NCBI RefSeq assembly: GCF_021026195.1
Contig: NZ_JAJNCT010000005.1
Location: 915,293 to 979,292 of the forward strand
Length of the DNA stretch: 64,000 nt
Direction: 5' to 3'
Source: Comamonas koreensis
Lineage (GTDB): Bacteria > Pseudomonadota > Gammaproteobacteria > Burkholderiales > Burkholderiaceae_C
Part shown: piece after piece, positions 62,224 to 64,000 of the stretch
Numbering within the stretch: position 1 is the stretch's first letter
Layout of the letters: every line of letters begins with the position of its first letter
Position numbers and translations under genes: made by a program
The notes under the pieces: model-generated
What the model saw: the letters and a program-made list of their open reading frames with translations, nothing else
The model's database searches: none
What the model was told of the DNA's origin: nothing

Positions 62224-63543
62224 ATGAGCGCAAAAGCACCTGTCGATCCGATTCGCAAATTCCTCGAAACCGCCCGCCACCAGATTTCTGTGGGCAACCT
62301 CACGGGTGCCGCCCAAACCCTTAATGACGCACGGCAGCGTGCACCCCGCGATGCACGCCTGTTTGTGCTCGCCAGTTTGATGGCAGAGAAGTCGGGCAAC
62401 CTCCAAGGTGCCTTCGATGCGATGCAGCGCGGTGTGACGTTGGCACCCGACTGGGCGCCTGGTCTGCTGGAGCAAGCCCTGCTGTATGCACGCCACAACC
62501 GCGAGCACGATGCCATGGCTGCCGCCGAGAAAGTGATTGCGCTGGAGCCCAACAATGCCCGCGTGATTGCCGGTGTCGTTGATATCGCCCACCGCATCGG
62601 CAATACCGAGATGGCCATCCGCCACCTGCGCCGCGCGCTGGAGCTGATCCCAGGTGACCGTACGCTGCGCCGCCATCTGGCGGTCGACCTGGGTACGGTG
62701 CGCCAGTACGACGACGCGCTGGCCGTGTTTGGCCCGCTGATCGACGAAGAGCCGGGCGACCACCTTTCGCGCATTGGCCGTGTGCAGATGCTGCAAGCGC
62801 GCGGCACCATGCAAGAGGCCCTGCCGGACACCACCGCACTGCTGGCGCTGCAGCCCGATGACAAGATCTACCAGTACTACCACCAACTGGCCCAGGGCCA
62901 GGTGCCCGCGCATGTACCGGTCGAGCTGACTACCCACATGTTCGACGGCATGGCCTCGGTCTATGACATGCACATGGTGCGCCATCTGGCCTACAGCCTG
63001 CCCAAGCAGGTGGCCGACCAGCTGCTGCAGATCTACCCGGACCGCCGCTTCAACCTGCTGGATCTAGGCTGCGGCACCGGCCTGCTGGGTGCTACGCTGG
63101 GTGCCATTGACGGCTATATCCTGGGCGTGGACATGTCGGCCAAGATGCTGGAGCAAGCGGCCAAGCACAAGGTCTATTTCAAGTTCCACCAGGTCAACCT
63201 GCTCGAGGCGCTGGCTGCCACGCCGGCCAACACCTTCGAGGCCATCACCGCGCTGGACGTGCTGATCTATATCGGCGACCTGCAGCAAACGCTGGCCGAT
63301 GCCTATCGTGTGCTGACCCCGGGCGGCGTGCTGATCTTCTCCTGCGAGCACGGCGACGTGACCGGCCCGGACAGCCAGCTGCAGCCTTTTGGCCGCTACA
63401 CCCACACCTTGAGCAGCACCGTGCGCCTGGCCAAGGCTGCCGGTTTTGACCAGGTCGATACCCGCGATGTGGAACTGCGCATGGAAGCCGGTCAGGCCGT
63501 GGATGGTTTTGTGATCACCGCCTTCAAGCCCAAGCAAGCCTGA
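62224..63543 (+). CDS. TPR-repeat class I SAM-dependent methyltransferase
   Basis: The 439-residue protein starts with about 230 residues of TPR repeats (for example AAEKVIALEPNNARVIAGVVDIAHRIGNTEMAI), followed by a class I methyltransferase domain. AdoMet motif I is LLDLGCGTGLLGATLG near residues 278-293, and the GVDMSAKMLEQA acidic loop follows. The family is often annotated as TPR-methyltransferase; substrates are unknown, though a polymeric or protein target is plausible given the TPR scaffold. The gene ends about 35 nt before a terminator stem that has lost its T run. Confidence 0.9.
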   Translation: MSAKAPVDPIRKFLETARHQISVGNLTGAAQTLNDARQRAPRDARLFVLASLMAEKSGNLQGAFDAMQRGVTLAPDWAPGLLEQALLYARHNREHDAMAAAEKVIALEPNNARVIAGVVDIAHRIGNTEMAIRHLRRALELIPGDRTLRRHLAVDLGTVRQYDDALAVFGPLIDEEPGDHLSRIGRVQMLQARGTMQEALPDTTALLALQPDDKIYQYYHQLAQGQVPAHVPVELTTHMFDGMASVYDMHMVRHLAYSLPKQVADQLLQIYPDRRFNLLDLGCGTGLLGATLGAIDGYILGVDMSAKMLEQAAKHKVYFKFHQVNLLEALAATPANTFEAITALDVLIYIGDLQQTLADAYRVLTPGGVLIFSCEHGDVTGPDSQLQPFGRYTHTLSSTVRLAKAAGFDQVDTRDVELRMEAGQAVDGFVITAFKPKQA

Positions 63544-63577
63544 TTGCCAGCGGCTGCCCGCGCTACCCAAAAGGAAA

Positions 63578-63601
63578 AGGCCTTGTCGCAAGACAAGGCC
63601 T
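63578..63601 (+). terminator. Truncated terminator stem at the IS boundary
   Basis: The 10-bp perfect stem AGGCCTTGTC/GACAAGGCCT has a 4-nt loop and is preceded by AAAAGGAAA. It lacks the expected T run, because the sequence changes to CAGACTGC directly after the stem, where the insertion sequence seems to begin. Confidence 0.6.
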
Positions 63602-64000
63602 CAGACTGCTGACAAACCCACCCATAAAACGGTGGGTTTGTTCATAATGGGCGATGCTTAAAGAACCAAGCGCCTACCAGCATGAGCTGGAGATGGTGAC
63701 ACTTGAATCGCTGGTACCCGCCGAACACCTGGTGCGCAAGATAGACAAGGCCATTGACCTGTCGTTCATCCGCGAGCGGGTAGCGCACCTGTACTGCGCC
63801 AACAATGGCCGCCCCGCGATTGATCCAGTGATGCTGTTCAAGCTGCTGCTGCTCGGTTACCTCTTTGGCATTCGCAGCGAACGCCAGCTCATGCGCGAGG
63901 TGCAAGTCAATGTCGCCTACCGCTGGTTGTTGGGGCTGCGCTTGACGGACAAAGTGCCCGACGCCTCCACCATCAGTCAGAACCGCAGACGCCGCTTCGC
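63602..64000 (+). mobile_element. IS1182-type insertion sequence, left part
   Basis: The left part of an insertion sequence begins about 63602 and runs off the window. An 11-bp perfect hairpin, ACAAACCCACC/GGTGGGTTTGT, at 63612-63641 lies between the left boundary and the transposase start, a place where many elements carry structures that block outside transcription or translation. The exact left end and the inverted repeats cannot be fixed without the right end. Confidence 0.7.
63654..64000 (+). CDS. IS1182-family transposase, N-terminal part (runs off the window)
   Basis: The reading frame from ATG 63654 is open to the window end and gives about 115 residues. The sequence contains LVPAEHLVRKIDKAIDLSFI, RPAIDPVMLFKLLLLGYLFG, SERQLMREVQVNVAYRWLLGL and KVPDASTISQNRRRRF. 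This is the N-terminal part of DDE transposases of the IS1182 type, including the DUF772 helical region. The DDE catalytic core lies beyond the window. The frame is intact as far as it can be seen. Confidence 0.9.
   Translation, partial: MLKEPSAYQHELEMVTLESLVPAEHLVRKIDKAIDLSFIRERVAHLYCANNGRPAIDPVMLFKLLLLGYLFGIRSERQLMREVQVNVAYRWLLGLRLTDKVPDASTISQNRRRRF

Overview
The window is chromosomal DNA from a high-GC betaproteobacterium. The protein content points to the family Comamonadaceae, most plausibly Comamonas or a close relative. The grounds are the rpsP-rimM-trmD-rplS order, the orphan tripartite tricarboxylate transporter (TctBA) with its TctDE two-component system, a membrane malate:quinone oxidoreductase, a three-subunit periplasmic FAD dehydrogenase, and copies of a GC-rich intergenic repeat of a kind I associate with this family. 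I could run no database search, so the genus is an inference.

Layout. 0-4 kb: tRNA-Lys(CTT), a periplasmic copper chaperone, a two-gene module of unknown role (an unrecognised regulator-like protein and a degenerate small GTPase) and a Bcr/CflA drug exporter. 4-10 kb: a DEAD-box RNA helicase and oligoribonuclease on the minus strand, diverging from an M48 membrane protease, pterin dehydratase and RsgA. 10-13 kb: a LysR regulator diverging from an MFS exporter, and a CobD/CbiB-like membrane protein. 13-16 kb: a Nudix CoA pyrophosphatase and the ribosomal operon rpsP-rimM-trmD-rplS. 16-20 kb: an acetyltransferase, a TM2 protein, an alpha/beta hydrolase, and a phosphate transporter with its DUF47 partner.

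20-24 kb holds livHMGF, a branched-chain amino acid ABC transporter without its binding protein. 24.4-34.6 kb is an eight-gene minus-strand acyl-CoA degradation cluster: bifunctional hydratase/dehydrogenase, thiolase, two acyl-CoA dehydrogenases, enoyl-CoA hydratase, CaiB-type CoA-transferase, etfB and etfA. A divergent LysR gene with a palindromic site between the two is the likely controller. Together these genes would activate, oxidise and cleave an acyl-CoA and pass the electrons to EtfAB. 35.8-40 kb is tctBA-tctDE, again without a binding protein. 41-45 kb is a Tat-exported GMC dehydrogenase with its small subunit and triheme cytochrome c. A 135-bp MITE-like insertion abuts the stop codon of its catalytic gene.

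45-55.6 kb carries rarA, brnQ, mqo, lolA, ftsK, trxB, rpmB and rpmG. brnQ and mqo sit between rarA and lolA. 55.7-63.5 kb carries a MocR regulator with four copies of an 8-bp site in its upstream region, a small hypothetical gene, an RsmB-like rRNA methyltransferase, an M48-like protein that has lost a zinc ligand, a DUF1653 protein, purN and a TPR-methyltransferase. The window ends inside an IS1182-type transposase gene that appears to have inserted into a transcription terminator.

Most of the window is ordinary core genome. The parts that merit a second look are the GTPase module, the Tat-like N-terminus of Mqo, the degenerate metalloprotease, the MocR sites, the MITE at the dehydrogenase stop codon, the repeats inside the acyl-CoA cluster, and the terminator-targeted insertion sequence.
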